Shown here piece after piece: positions 11,820 through 23,985 of a stretch of DNA of 64,000 bases; within the stretch, counting starts at the first letter, position 1; every line of letters begins with the position of its first letter. Made by a program: the position numbers and the translations under genes. The stretch is from Serripes groenlandicus (taxonomy: Eukaryota; Mollusca; Bivalvia; Cardiida; Cardiidae). The stretch covers positions 562,001-626,000 of the forward strand of contig JASEVX010000084.1 of assembly GCA_031761405.1 (NCBI GenBank), read 5' to 3'. The notes under the pieces are model-generated. The model did no database searches. It was not told where the DNA came from and saw only the letters and a list, made by a program, of their open reading frames with translations.

Positions 11820-12335
11820 AATTAGCAAGGTAATCATGAACATTTACAAATTAGTAAGTTGATCATGAACATTTATCTATCAGCAAGATTATCATCAACA
11901 TTAACTAATTAGCAAGATTATCATGAATAATTACAAATTAGCAAAAATATCATTAACATTGATCTATTAGTAAGACGATTATGAATATTATAAATAAGAA
12001 GGAATACATGTATCATGAACATTTATCTGTAAGCAAGATTGTCATGAACATTTACAAATTAGCTAGATTATCATGAACATTTATTTATCTATTTGCAAAA
12101 TTATCATGAATAATTATAAATTAGCCAAAAAATATCATGAACATTTATCTGTCAGTAAGATTGTCATGAACATTTACAAATTAGCTAGATTATCATGAAC
12201 ATTTATTTATCTATCAGCAAAATTATCATGAATAGTTATAAATTAGCCAAAAAATATCATGAACATTTATCTGTCAGTAAGATTGTCATGAACATTTACA
12301 TATTAGCTAGATAGTCTTTAACATTGATCTATTAG
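11820..12335 (+). repeat. ATCATGAACATTTA minisatellite
   Basis: Degenerate units of roughly 30 bp built on ATCATGAACATTTACAAATTAG. A higher-order block of about 120 bp recurs near 12000-12310. Confidence 0.8.
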
Positions 12336-12445
12336 CAAGAAGTTACATTGTTTTTGTTTATTCACTATAAGATATCATATGCATTGATAAATCAGCAAAA
12401 ACCAATATGTACAAAGAAAGTTGAAATTGATAATAATTTAGTGTT

Positions 12446-13061
12446 TAACCCTTTTCCACATACAAATCTACAGCAGACGACTTAGAAAACATCTTCGCAA
12501 AATTAGAAAATGTCTATAAATTCAAGTAGGAATATTGAATACAGTTGAAAACATTTTGGCAAAAATGAAAAAATTGATTGTTCTAATCAGTTTCTCCTTT
12601 TTCCAAAATGATCTCAAGTGTTGGCTTCTGCATATGTGTCAACATGCGTCTTCATCAGGGAAAGCATTCATTGTCATTTGACATGCCAGGATAATAATTC
12701 AACTCTTATAATTATCAAATCAGCGTGTGTATATATATATATACTGTATACTTTTTCAAAAAGTCTTATGGTGTTAGAGAGACAGAAGATTATTATTTCT
12801 GTATGCAAACGTATTTTATAGGAAATAACTTTTAACCATCACCGACATACAGACGCTCTCTGATGACTGCAGCAGACGGCTTTTTGAAAAATTTGTGACA
12901 AAAGAAGAAATTGCTCAAAACGAGCAATTTCTCCTTTTGCCACAATGTTTTCCACTTTTAGTCATAGGTTATCCATTCAATTATAGAGATTTTCTATTTT
13001 TTGACAACACATGTTCAAAGTCGTCTGCTGCAGAATTGTCGTATGAGGGAAAAGGGTTAAA
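12446..13061. repeat. TTAA-type MITE copies
   Basis: A diverged copy (about 12446-12670) is followed by a nearly complete one (about 12833-13061) ending GTCGTATGAGGGAAAAGGGTTAA, with the inner palindrome GAAATTGCTCAAAACGAGCAATTTC. Confidence 0.75.
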
Positions 13062-13069
13062 TGGAGAGA

Positions 13070-13490
13070 AGAATATTGTTTCCGTAATTAAAAAGTTCAA
13101 ACAGTGCATCATTATATAGTCTTTTATAACATTTTTATCTTGTCTGTTTTTTTCAAAGAAAAAAAACAAGGGGTGTTATGATACCCTTGGCGTCGTATAA
13201 GAATTACTTACACATTAGATTGTTATAAATTTTGATCACAATTCTTGTTAGAAAGTTATTTTGTGTTAGAGCGAGAGAAGAAGAGTGTTTCTGTATTGAA
13301 AACATCGAACACTTTGAACATATTTTATGAATTAGGTAAAACAATGCATGTTATATAACTATTTTATTACATTTTTTTTATGTCAATACTTCATTATCAA
13401 GACAGTATAATACACATTTAATGTAAATATTCCACTATTGTAGTCCTAGCTTAACTCAAGAATGAGAAATTCATTTTAGATACAGCGGTC
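13070..13490. other. AT-rich intergenic sequence, nothing recognised
   Basis: Two short blocks (about 13070-13140 and 13262-13385) resemble each other (AGAGAAGAA-ATTGTTTCTGTA-like, then AAACAATGCAT-like), suggesting an old local duplication. No coding signal. Confidence 0.35.
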
Positions 13491-13491
13491 C

Positions 13492-13835
13492 AGATAAAGA
13501 GGGTGTATGCAGGTCTTTTCCCCACAATATCTCTCTTATTATCCAAACAAACCCTATGATGTGGGTACTCAAAAGAGTTGTCCCATTGTGACGATTCTTT
13601 TGAGTACCCACATTTTAAGTGGATCAGGTTGAATAAGGATTTTAGAATATGAAAAATGCCCCTTATGATCTCATATAGACGCTTTCTGATGCCTCTGCAG
13701 CTGACAGCTTTTGGAAAGCATAGTGACAAAAGGAGAAATTGCTCAAAACAAGCAATTTCTCCTTTTTGCCACAATGTTTTCCACTTTTTAGTCATAGGTT
13801 ATCCATTCAATTATAGAGATTTTCCTTTATTTACA
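13492..13835. repeat. GTGGGTACTCAAAAGA hairpin MITE followed by a truncated TTAA MITE
   Basis: 13492-13668 matches 6533-6725. From about 13669 a CCCTTTCCC-family copy lacking its first bases runs to GAGATTTTC and lacks its right end. Confidence 0.7.
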
Positions 13836-13839
13836 AAAC

Positions 13840-14165
13840 GGCGTTGGCGTTGCCAGCTTGGGCAAACCTTTGCATGCAAGGCTTTTTCTCAGACACAGTA
13901 TATGCTGTTGCTTTGAAACTTCACACACTTATTCAGGGTCATTAGATGACCTTGTATGTCAAGTCCCATAACTCTGAAATGAATTTTGACTGAATTGTGC
14001 CCCTTTTTGCACTTAGAATTTTTGTCAAACCTTTGTGTGCAAGGCCTTTTCTCAGACACTGTGATACTGTGTGACTTTACCTAATGCTATAACTGTTCTG
14101 AAGTAGACCCTGATAGACGATGGCCCTGATAGGCGAGCTATATTGTCCTCCGACAACTCTTGTTG
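13840..14165 (+). repeat. Pearl-like element fragment
   Basis: Contains two rounds of CAAACCTTTG(C/T)(A/G)TGCAAGGC and TTTTCTCAGACAC, and finishes GGCGAGCTATATTGTCC ... CAACTCTTGTT, the CTTGTT-type end of the nested elements at 19-21.5 kb. Confidence 0.5.
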
Positions 14166-14328
14166 CAAAGATTGTTATGAACTTCATGTATTTCCATCAA
14201 ATTTGAGATTGTTTTACAAAACCACGCAATAGTTAATATAAATGACGCATAATTTAAGTTTGATGAAAATTAGGTCAATGGGTCAAAGTTTAGGTTAATT
14301 TTGTCAAGTTATACCATTTAATATCTTT

Positions 14329-14855
14329 AACCCATTCCCACATACAACAAATCTGCAGCAGACGATTTTGAAACATGAAAAATCTCTATAAATTCTAGTA
14401 TAATTACTGAAAAAAGTTGAAAACATAGTGGCAGAAGGTGAAATTGTTTTTTTAAGCAATTTTAGCTCTTGTCACAATGTTTGGAAAAATCGTCTACTGC
14501 AGAGGCGTCGGCGAATGTCTACATGTGGGAAAAATTAAATGCAAACAAACAAAAATTCTATCATTATTTCTTTTTCATTTTGAAATCTGCTTAATTGCTC
14601 TGTATTTTCTGACAACTGTATTTTTTAATCATATAAAATAAAGTTGGCAAGAAAAGAGGGCTTTGGGCAGAGAAGTTTAATGATTAACCCTTTCCCTCAT
14701 ATAGACGCTTTCTGACGCCTCTGCAGCAGACAGCTTTTTGAAAACATAGTGACAAAAGAAGAAATTGCTCAAAACAAGCAATTTCTCCTTTGGCCACAAT
14801 GTTGTCCACTTTTAGTCATAAGTTATCCATTCAATTATAGAGATTTTCTATGTAA
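14329..14855. repeat. Two TTAA-type MITEs
   Basis: About 14329-14540 is diverged. 14685-14855 starts TTAACCCTTTCCCTCATATAG and is truncated after GAGATTTTCTATG. Confidence 0.75.
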
Positions 14856-15179
14856 ATAAATTTTGAGGGAAAAGATGGTTTAATAAAGAATTGTTTTAGA
14901 ATTTAATGTAGAATAAAACCTATTTGAACTGAATTTCTCATTTCTTCCGGTGTGTTTGAATCTAATCTAGTCAACTGGTGTTTATTTAACCAAATCCTAT
15001 GGGTTGTAACAGTATATAATATACTCACATCTATTTATTTTTGTACTTGCTTTGGTAAAAAGAAATACTATAAACAAGGTTTGTTTTATATAAAAATCAA
15101 TCATTTTATATTCAACAGTTATAATAATAATAATACAAGATAATATCTTTGTTATTGTTTTCACAGCATGACTTCCATT

Positions 15180-16656
15180 AACCCCCCTTTCCTTCTTGCG
15201 GATGCATTTGCAGCAGACATGTTTTTAGAAAAATGCAAAATGAGAAATTGCTCTACAATATAGCACCCACCCAGCAGGCTATCCTATATACTATACTATG
15301 ATAAAACTGTCATTCATGGTGATTTTTTTGTAAATCTTTGCCAGGGTGTTTTCAAAGACATCTGCTGCAAATTTGTTGTATGTGGGAAAGGCTTCATTTA
15401 TAACAACACTCTCAGTGTGTGACTTTTTGGTCATCTTTATGTTGGAAAATACATATTTGTTGTGAAACTGGTAAAGGCTTATACAGATAGTTCATATAAC
15501 ACTAAATTAACACGCCACTGTTTGCTCACAAAAAGATATTTCTAAAATATTTTTCTATTTTCCCTATTTTTCTTTCAAATCATTCCAGTTAAAAGAGTAT
15601 TATAAATGTAGAATATAACAGTAGAGGTTTTTCATATTTCTGTGTTGTTTAGTGAGATCATAGAAAGCATATTGACCTTCAGTCTCCTTTGAATGGAGTT
15701 TTACACAGCTTTTAACCCTTCCACTTATAGAACATCTGCAGCAGACGTCTTTGAAAACATCTTGGTATAAAAAAAAAGTGAAATTCTCTATAAATTGAAA
15801 AGAATGATTATTGAATGAAAAGAGTTGAAGACACTTTGGCACTATGTTTTAAAAAGTAGTCTGTTGCATTTGCGTCTCAATGCACCTTTGAAAACATCTT
15901 GGTTCAAATTGTTAATATCTTTTTAAATGAAAGTATGATTATTGAAGATATTGTGGCAAAAAAGCAATTTCTCCCTTTGCCATAATGATTTTAAAATAGT
16001 AGTCTGCTGCATATGCAAAACGCCGCTTATCTAGAGCTCTGTTAAAACATTGCTTATTTATGGGAGAAACTGTTGTGTATTATTAGACTTAACCCTTTCC
16101 CACATACATCAAATTTGCAGCAGATGTCTTTGAAATCATCTCAACAAAATTAGAGAATATTTCTATAACTGATATAGGTTTAATTATTGAAAAGAGTTGA
16201 AGATATTGTGACAACAAGGAGAAATTGCTCGTTTTGAGCAATTTCTCCTTTTGCCACAATGTTTTCAAAAGTTGTCTACTGAAAGGGTGTCAGAAAGCCT
16301 CTATATGAGGGAAAGGGTTAAAAATATTTAGAGCTTTTATTTTAATGAATTACTGAGCAAAAATCAATTAAATGAAACAGTTACTCATTTTAACTCATTG
16401 TGTAATATAATATTCATGAGGCATTTGGCTGGAAGACCCACGCAGTGAGCATTTAACCCTTTCCCACATATACACGCTTTCTGATGCCTCTGCAGCAGAC
16501 GACTTTTGAACATGGTGAGCAATTTCTCCTTTTGCCACCATGTTTTTCACCTCTATGCAATGATTAAACTTCATTTCAAGAGATTTTCCATATATTTGCC
16601 TATATGTTTTGAAAATCGTCTGCTTTAAATGTGTTGTATGTGGAAAAGGGTTAAAG
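15180..16656. repeat. MITE-rich intergenic stretch
   Basis: Diverged copies at about 15180-15395, 15710-16015, 16088-16322 (with a strong inner palindrome GAAATTGCTCGTTTTGAGCAATTTC) and 16453-16656. Nothing else recognised. Confidence 0.7.
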
Positions 16657-17235
16657 AATTCATAGTTAATATTACAAGAGCTGTGTTTCTATTTACCGAT
16701 GTGTGTTTTCATGGAACATGTATTTGATAAAACAACAGCATGTACAACACGATGATAAAATTGATTAGGATCATATTCATACTGTCCAGAAATGCATGAC
16801 TGGCTGCGACTATGAGCTTTGCTAGTTGTTTTCCAGCTATTGTTTTTATTTTCACTGAGCTTACATCTTTATTGCTGATCTTAACTATTAACAAAATTCA
16901 AAGATATAACATCTGTTGAGAGTCTGGCTAAGTATCAATTGACTTTAAACATCAGTTTTAAATTGTGTAAAAGTTTTTTAAAATTCTTTTTCATATATAT
17001 GTACATGTTGCAAAACCAATTCATTATCTGTTGAAAAAAATGTTGTTTTTCATAATGAGCAATGGCGCTTTTTTTTCCTACAATGTTTTATTTTCTGTCA
17101 AATAACTTTTCTGCAGGTGTATCAGAATTTCAAATTATTTTATACAAACATATTTAAGATTAGAAGAAATACTTCTATATTTTGGCATGCTTCTATTTTC
17201 CCCAAATATTAAATACTCACATAAGAGTGACTGAC
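16657..17235. other. AT-rich intergenic, nothing firm
   Basis: No exon-like signal. A weak remnant of a MITE inner stem is visible near 17030-17100. Confidence 0.35.
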
Positions 17236-17237
17236 TA

Positions 17238-17720
17238 TGTTAAGCCTTTCCCAAATACAACAAACTGCAGCAGACGACTTTGGAAATAAAGCAACAAAAG
17301 TAGGGAAAAATGTCTGTAAATGAAATTATAATTATTTCATAGAGTTGTAAACATTGTGGCAAATGGAGAAATTTATCTTTTTTAGCAATTTTTCCTTTTG
17401 TCTTGATTTTTTCAAAAATCGTCTGCAACAGAGAGGTGTCACAAAAAGCACAGAGGTGCCAAAAAGCGTATGTATGTTGGAAATGGATAACCCTTTCCCT
17501 CGTACGACAATTCTGTAGCAGACGCCTTTGAACAAATTTCGTCAAAAAATAGAAAATCTCTATATAATTACATGGATAACCTATGACTAAAAGTGAAAAA
17601 CATTGTGACAAAAGGAGAAATTGCTCGTTTTGAGCAATTTCTTCTTTTGTCACTATGTTTTCAAAAAGCCGTCTGCTACTGATGTGCCAAAAAAGCGTCT
17701 GTATGTGGGAAAGCGTTATA
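17238..17720. repeat. Two TTAA-type MITEs
   Basis: 17238-17485 is diverged. 17487-17720 runs AACCCTTTCCCTCGTACGAC to TATGTGGGAAAGCG, with the inner palindrome intact. Confidence 0.75.
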
Positions 17721-17847
17721 CTACTCGCATCAGATTACTATGTCGAAGACTATTTTTATGTAAACACCTAACTTTTATAGTACATTTTAATGCATGTAGT
17801 CACATGCACAGTTTTTCTTTCATATACTTTTGTTTTAAATCTTCTGT

Positions 17848-18245
17848 ACAGTTACATGTTTATTAATTATTAAAGTATCGAAACTAGATTTGAATAGTTG
17901 TTACTTTATTTACCCTTTGCGAACCCAGCTATTACTACTGGTATGGTATAACGAATGTAACAATGTACAGTTACATGTTTATTAATTATTAAAGTATCAA
18001 ATCTAGGTTTGAAAAATTGTTACCATTTTTACCGTGTGAGAACCCAGTTATTAATACTGGTATGGTATAACGGATGCAGCAATGTACTGTAACTTGTTCA
18101 TTAATTGTTAAAGTATCGAATCTAGGTTTGAAAAGTTGTTACTTTATTTACCGTGTGCGAACCCAGCTATTAGTACTGGTATGGTATAACGGATGCAACA
18201 ATGTACAGTAATTTGTTCATTAATTGTTATGTATCGAAATTAAAT
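17848..18245 (+). repeat. 119-bp tandem repeat, about 3.3 copies
   Basis: ACAGT/ACTGT anchors at 17848, 17967, 18086 and 18205 give an exact 119-bp period. Units contain GAACCCAGCTATTA and ACTGGTATGGTATAACG. Confidence 0.9.
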
Positions 18246-19010
18246 GTATTATTAGTGTTTACCTGATTAGCCCATTACCTTACCAATCTAGTTATACGTT
18301 ATGGGATGGAATAATGGGGGTATAAAACCATGTTTAAAACCATCGGGCACCAAAACTATAATCAAGGGAGATAATTATTGGAGTAGGATGGGACTCCCTA
18401 TTATCGGTGTACTTACGGGGTTTTTTGAAAAAGAAAAAAAAAGCAAACTTAACTGTAAATTATATCCAGTGTCACTCGTTCCTTTATATGTCCTTGATAA
18501 TTAACTTACTCAAAACAATCATTCACTTCTGTGCAAAGTTCCAAACATTTGGTCCATCCGCACCCATTTTGAAATTGACATTCAAGGGAGGCAATCACTC
18601 ACCGGTGTAATTACAAAAAGCATTAGTATGATGGTCCTGTTGTATCAACTCTTTACAAGATTGTGAGATTTAATGTGAAAATGATTATCCTATAAAGCAT
18701 TTGTCACTAGAACAATTATATTTAATTTAAATGTTAATTCATAACTGTTCCAAACTATGAACTTATTTACGCGATATTTTCAGAATCAATTTGTTAAAAA
18801 AAATTATTGGCACAATTTAATCATATTTTCCAATCAAAGCGCCAATGGCACTGTAGTGGCGATCGTATGGAAAATCCTGCAAAGTAACAAGCAGTATATC
18901 AGTGTAGGGCTTGCGATGACTCTGGTGCAGGTAAATTTGAGAATGTATCAACCCTGCATCTTTTGACAGTAGAATAATGTTAGTTTGCAAGAATGTTGTC
19001 TTGGTGATTT
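18246..19010. other. Intergenic, no gene recognised
   Basis: Short frames exist in both strands but lack family features or splice structure. No repeat I can name. Confidence 0.35.
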
Positions 19011-19013
19011 TTA

Positions 19014-21497
19014 GCTCTACTGGCCAAAGGCCAGAAGGGCTTATGTCGTGGCGATTTGTCTGTCGTCCGTGCGTGCGTGCGTCCGTTCGTAAACAATTTC
19101 TTGATAACACTTGGTTCCTTTCGAAAACCAGCCAGATTCGCCCATGCATGACTGGATTATGGCCCTTGAAATGGTCAAAATTGCTATAAAAGAGCTTGTT
19201 AACGCGATACAGTCTTTACTTTTGATTGTATCTCAACCAAACTTATACAGTAGTTAGATATCCATGAGAGCTCGGTTCCTTTCGAAAACCAGATAGATCT
19301 GCCCATGCATGACTGGATTATGGCCCTTGAAATGGTCAAAATTGCTATAAAAGAGCTTGTTAACACGATACAGTCTTTACTTTTGATTGTATCTCAACCA
19401 AACTTATACAGTAGTTAGATATCCATGAGAGCTCGGTTCCTTTCGAAAACCAGATAGATCTGCCCATGCATGACTGGATTATGGCCATTGAAATTGTCAA
19501 AATTGCTATAATAGAGCTTGTTAACACGATACAGTCTTTATTAGCTCACCAGAGCACGTAGTGCTCAAGGTGAGTTATTGTGATTGCCTTTTGTCCGTCG
19601 TCCGTCGTTCGTCGTCCGTCGTCAACATTTGCTTGTTAATTCAATAGAGGCAACATTTTGCATCCAATCTTTATAAAAGTTTATCAGAACATATATCTCG
19701 ATCAACTCTAGGCCAAGTTCGAAACTGGGTCATGTGGGGTCAAAATCTAGGTCACTAGGTCAAATTTAAGGAAAATCTTGTTAACACTCCTGAAGCCGCA
19801 TTTTTGGCTTGAGCATGTTGAAACTTTGTCAGAATGTTTGTCTTGGTGATATCTAGGCCAAGTTCGAAAATAGGTCATGTCGGGTCAAAAGCTAGGTCAC
19901 TAGGTCAAATTTAAGGAAAATCTTGTTAACACTCCTGAAGCCGCATTTTTGGCTTGAGCATGTTGAAACTTTGTCAGAATGTTTGTCTTGGTGATATCTA
20001 GGCCAAGTTCGAAAATAGGTCATGTCGGGTCAAAAGCTAGGTCACTAGGTCAAATTTAAGGAAAATCTTGTTAACACTCCTGAAGCCGCATTTTTGGCTT
20101 GAGCATGTTGAAACTTTGTCAGAATGTTTGTCTTGGTGATATCTAGGCAAAGTTCGAAAATAGGTCATGTCGGGTCAAAAGCTAGGTCACTAGGTCAAAT
20201 TTAAGGAAAATCTTGTTAACACTCCTGAAGCCGCATTTTTGGCTTGAGCATGTTGAAACTTTGTCAGAATGTTTGTCTTGGTGATATCTAGGCCAAGTTC
20301 GAAAATAGGTCATGTCGGGTCAAAAGCTAGGTCACTAGGTCAAATTTAAGGAAAATCTTGTTAACACTCCTGAAGCCGCATTTTTGGCTTGAGCATGTTG
20401 AAACTTTGTCAGAATGTTTGTCATAGTGATATCTAGGCCAAGATCGAATATAGGTCATGTCGGGTCAAAAACTAGGTCACTAGGCCGAATTAAAGGAAAA
20501 TCTTATTAACACTCTGGAAGCCACATTTTAAACTTGACCATGTTGAAACTTTGTCGGAAAGTTTGTCTTGATGATATCTAGGCCAAGTTCGAATATGAGT
20601 CATGTTGGGTCAAAAACTAGGTCACTAGGCCAAATTTAAGGAAAATCTCGTTAACACTCTTGAAGCCGCATTTTAAACTTGAGCATGTTGAAACTTTATC
20701 AGAAAGTTTGTCCTGATGATATCTAGGCCAAGTTCGAATATGGGTCATGTCATGTCAAAAACTAGGTCACTAGACCAAATTTAAGGGAAATATTGTTAAC
20801 ACTCTGGAAGCCACATGTTTGGCTTGAGCATGAGAGAGTTATGTCTTAAATAGCCCATTCTCAGGTGAGCGATTCCAGGGCCTCATGGCCCTCTTGTTTT
20901 TTATTGTATCTCAACCAAACTTATACAGTAGTTAGATATTCATGAGAGCTCGGTTCCTTTCGAAAACCAGCCAGATCCGCCCATGCAAGACTGGATTATG
21001 GCCCTTGAAATGGTCAAAATTGCTATAAAAGAGCTTGTTAACACAATAGTCTTCACTTTTGATTGTATCTCAACCAAACTTATACAGTAGTTAGATGTCC
21101 ATGAGAGCTCGCTTCCTTTCGAAAACCAGCCAGATCTGCCCATGCCAGACTGGATTATGGCCCTTGAAATGGTCAAAATTGCTATAAAAGAGTTTGTTAA
21201 CACGATACAGTCCTTATTTTTGATTGTATCTCAATCAAACTTATACAGTAGTTAGATATCCATGACAGTTTGGTTCATTTCTAAAAAACGGTCAGATCTA
21301 CCCATGCATGGCTGGATTATGGCCCTTGAAATTGTCAAAATTGCTATAATACAGCTTGTGAACACAATAGAGCTTCCATTTACTATCTGATCTTCACCAA
21401 ACTTAGATGGTATTTGATTATTGATGACATATTGGTTTCTTTTGAAACAAACCAGATCAGTACCAGTAGAGCATAGGCCCTTATGGGCCTCTTGTTT
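19014..21497 (+). mobile_element. Outer pearl-like element with 161-bp core repeats
   Basis: Starts TTTAGCTCTACTGGCC and ends with a hairpin-like AGGCCCTTATGGGCCT followed by CTTGTTTA. Core units of about 161 bp carry GCTCGGTTCCTTTCGAAAACC, GACTGGATTATGGCC and TTGATTGTATCTCAACCAAAC. At least six units are seen, three before and three or more after the interruption at about 19543-20896. The architecture (left arm, tandem cores, hairpin right end) matches the oyster pearl/CvA type of non-autonomous Helitron-related element; that assignment is by structure only. Confidence 0.65.
19543..20896 (+). mobile_element. Inner pearl-like element with 145-bp cores, nested in the outer one
   Basis: Begins TTAGCTCACCAGAGCACG, runs through a CCGTCGTCCGTCG tract, and ends GGGCCTCATGGCCCTCTTGTTT. 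The core CAAAAGCTAGGTCACTAGG recurs every 145 bp (starts 19741, 19886, 20031 and on), about eight units. The central units are nearly identical and the last three diverged. The outer core resumes mid-unit at TTATTGTATCTCAACC. Confidence 0.75.
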
Positions 21498-21499
21498 AG

Positions 21500-22585
21500 T
21501 TACGTTCTGAAATTGGTCATGATGTGTTCAAAATTAGGCCATTCCAAAGTTATGAAAAATCTAGATGGTATTCGATAGACTACCGTTTTAGCTAATTAGA
21601 ATGGCTATTTGTAATCTAAATTGTTCGGGTAATCACATGTTCATCACCAGGTCGCTAGGCCATATTAAGATAAAATATCTTTTACACTTTAGAAATGACT
21701 AAATTATCAAGAAAGGAGAGAAAACAGTATCTAGTAGTTTGGTGTTTGTTTCAATGATGTCCGATATTAAACAGGTCTGTTCAATTTAGGCCCTTCACAT
21801 TGCATTATTGAGGGTTGTCAGAGACATATAAACACAGTGTATGTATATGTCTCTGAGGTTGTTAAACTGCTTCGAATAATGTGAGTGCAACATGCTCAAA
21901 AAGCACAATTTCACTATTTGCCAAACTGTTCAATTTATAAAAATATAGGCATATAATGGTCGATCTCCAAACTAAATTAGGCTACACTTTCAGCATTGAT
22001 TGCTAATTGACTCTAGAACGTGCAGACGTGTATACAATTACATAACGTGTATACACACTGACATCGTGTGTCCTTTAAACCTTCGTAAACCAGTCTTATC
22101 ATCTAGACGCTTTCATATATTTAAACAACTACACAATAAAGCGTTATAATATTGAGATAATTAGAGTCTCGCGAGTTATTTATAGAACCTTTTGGAATTT
22201 CCAGATTTGAGTTATTTGCAAGGCAGATAGAACGCGCAATGATATTTATTATCTGCCCAATCATGACGAAGATAATATTTACATATTTTAACTCTATGTA
22301 GATAATGTCTCGATAAAACTCAAATATTAGTAACAATCCGGTTCCAAAGTAGCACTGACATAATTATTATTAATCACGTCTCTGCATCAATGATGGAACT
22401 ATAACGGATGTGAGTAAATTAGTTTGCAGTAAGGAAAAAAGATATCAACCGATTGTTCAAAACCGACTATGTAAATATTTTTCATTGTTGTTGTTTCTGT
22501 TAGCATTGTGGCGATTGTCAAACCAATCGCCACAAAAATGACCCATTTCTTTGTTATTTTTTTAGTCCATATAATAACATCCTTA
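21500..22585. other. Intergenic, mostly unassigned
   Basis: Holds the 36-bp palindrome at 21819-21854 and a stem pair around 22510-22535 (GTGGCGATTG and CAATCGCCAC). No gene recognised. Confidence 0.4.
21819..21854. mobile_element. 36-bp palindromic micro-element, hAT-like
   Basis: Ends CAGAGACATATA and TATATGTCTCT are inverted. It is flanked by similar 8-mers AGGGTTGT (21811-21818) and GAGGTTGT (21855-21862). The same element occurs at 27160-27194. Confidence 0.65.
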
Positions 22586-23985
22586 ATGTTTGTAACACAG
22601 AGCAGCCTTCTGTCAATGCAAGCGTTGTGGGTTCGAGCCCCAGCTAGGTCAACAATATTTTTGAAATTTGTCAAACGTATATGAAGGCGGATTACGAGGG
22701 TGACTGAGATTGAGTGATGTGTGGCTAACAGTGAGTGATGGTGGCATAGAGTGAGTGATTCATGGTGGCTGTGAAAAAGTGATCGTGACTTCGAGTGAGT
22801 GATTGTGACTGATGGTGATTCAGACTGACTGGGGAGACTGAATGGAGTGACTGAGAAGGAGTGGTTGAATGGAGTGACTGAGATGGGGAGACTGAATGGA
22901 GTGAGTGAGATGGGGAGACTGACTGAATGGAATGACTGAGCTGGGGAGACTTGAGTGACTGAGATGGGGAGACTTGACTGACTGAATGGAGTGACTGAGA
23001 TGGGGAGACTGAATGGAGTGACTGAGATGGGGATACTGAATGGAATGAGTGAATATGAAGTGTAGTTGGGTCAGTCAGAGAATAAGAGTGACTGAGGTTG
23101 ATCTAGGTGCTACAGTTGTAAGAGGAATGATTTGAATGAGACTGAATTCTAGGCGTATTGCTGAATTATATAGCATAATGTAAGTTTTCAAATAAGAAAA
23201 ATTTAACCTGTCAATTATAGATAGAATTTATCTAAATATCGTCTGCAGCGGAGTTATTCTATGTTTCCTTAAAAAGTTGTCTCAATACATTTAAAACTTG
23301 GCTTATATGTTACTTATCCCGTGCAGATGTGCATTGCACACTAACCATGACCTGAGCATGCTGTTTTTGGAGTGTGTATTCTTTTTGTCTTTCCTTGTTC
23401 TCACTTATAAAAAGGGCTCTTGTTCATGTGCTTCACCAAGCTGAGTTTACTTTGTATGGAGCGACCGACTGTCTTTCCGTCATTTTGACCATCCGCCCGT
23501 ATGTCTATCGTCACTGTCAAGAGATCAGTTGACGTTTTTGGGCTTGTTTCGCGGGTGACAATGTCTTAACTGAGACTGTGTACAATGTGGACGGTATGTA
23601 GAATGTTCCTCGTCTCAAACAACCTTGGGTATGTGGTTTCGTCTGTCCGGAACGGTGTTGAATTTATCCGTTCATTGTCTGTTTGGAAACGTCTCATCCG
23701 AACCAACTGAAGCTCTGAGCTAGTGTTGAATCTATCCGTTCAGCGTCTGTTTGGAAACGTTTCTTCCGAACCAACTGAAGCTTTGAGCTGGTGTTGAACC
23801 TATCCGTTCAACGTCTGTTTGGAAACTTGTCTTCCGAACCAACTCAAACTCTGAGGCGGTGTTGAACCTATCCGTTCAACGTCTGTTTGGAAACTTCTCT
23901 CCCGAACCAACTTAAACTATGAGTACCCAGTGTGAAATGTCCTATTGCTGAACAACGTATATAGGTTCAAACTGCTCAATACTTT

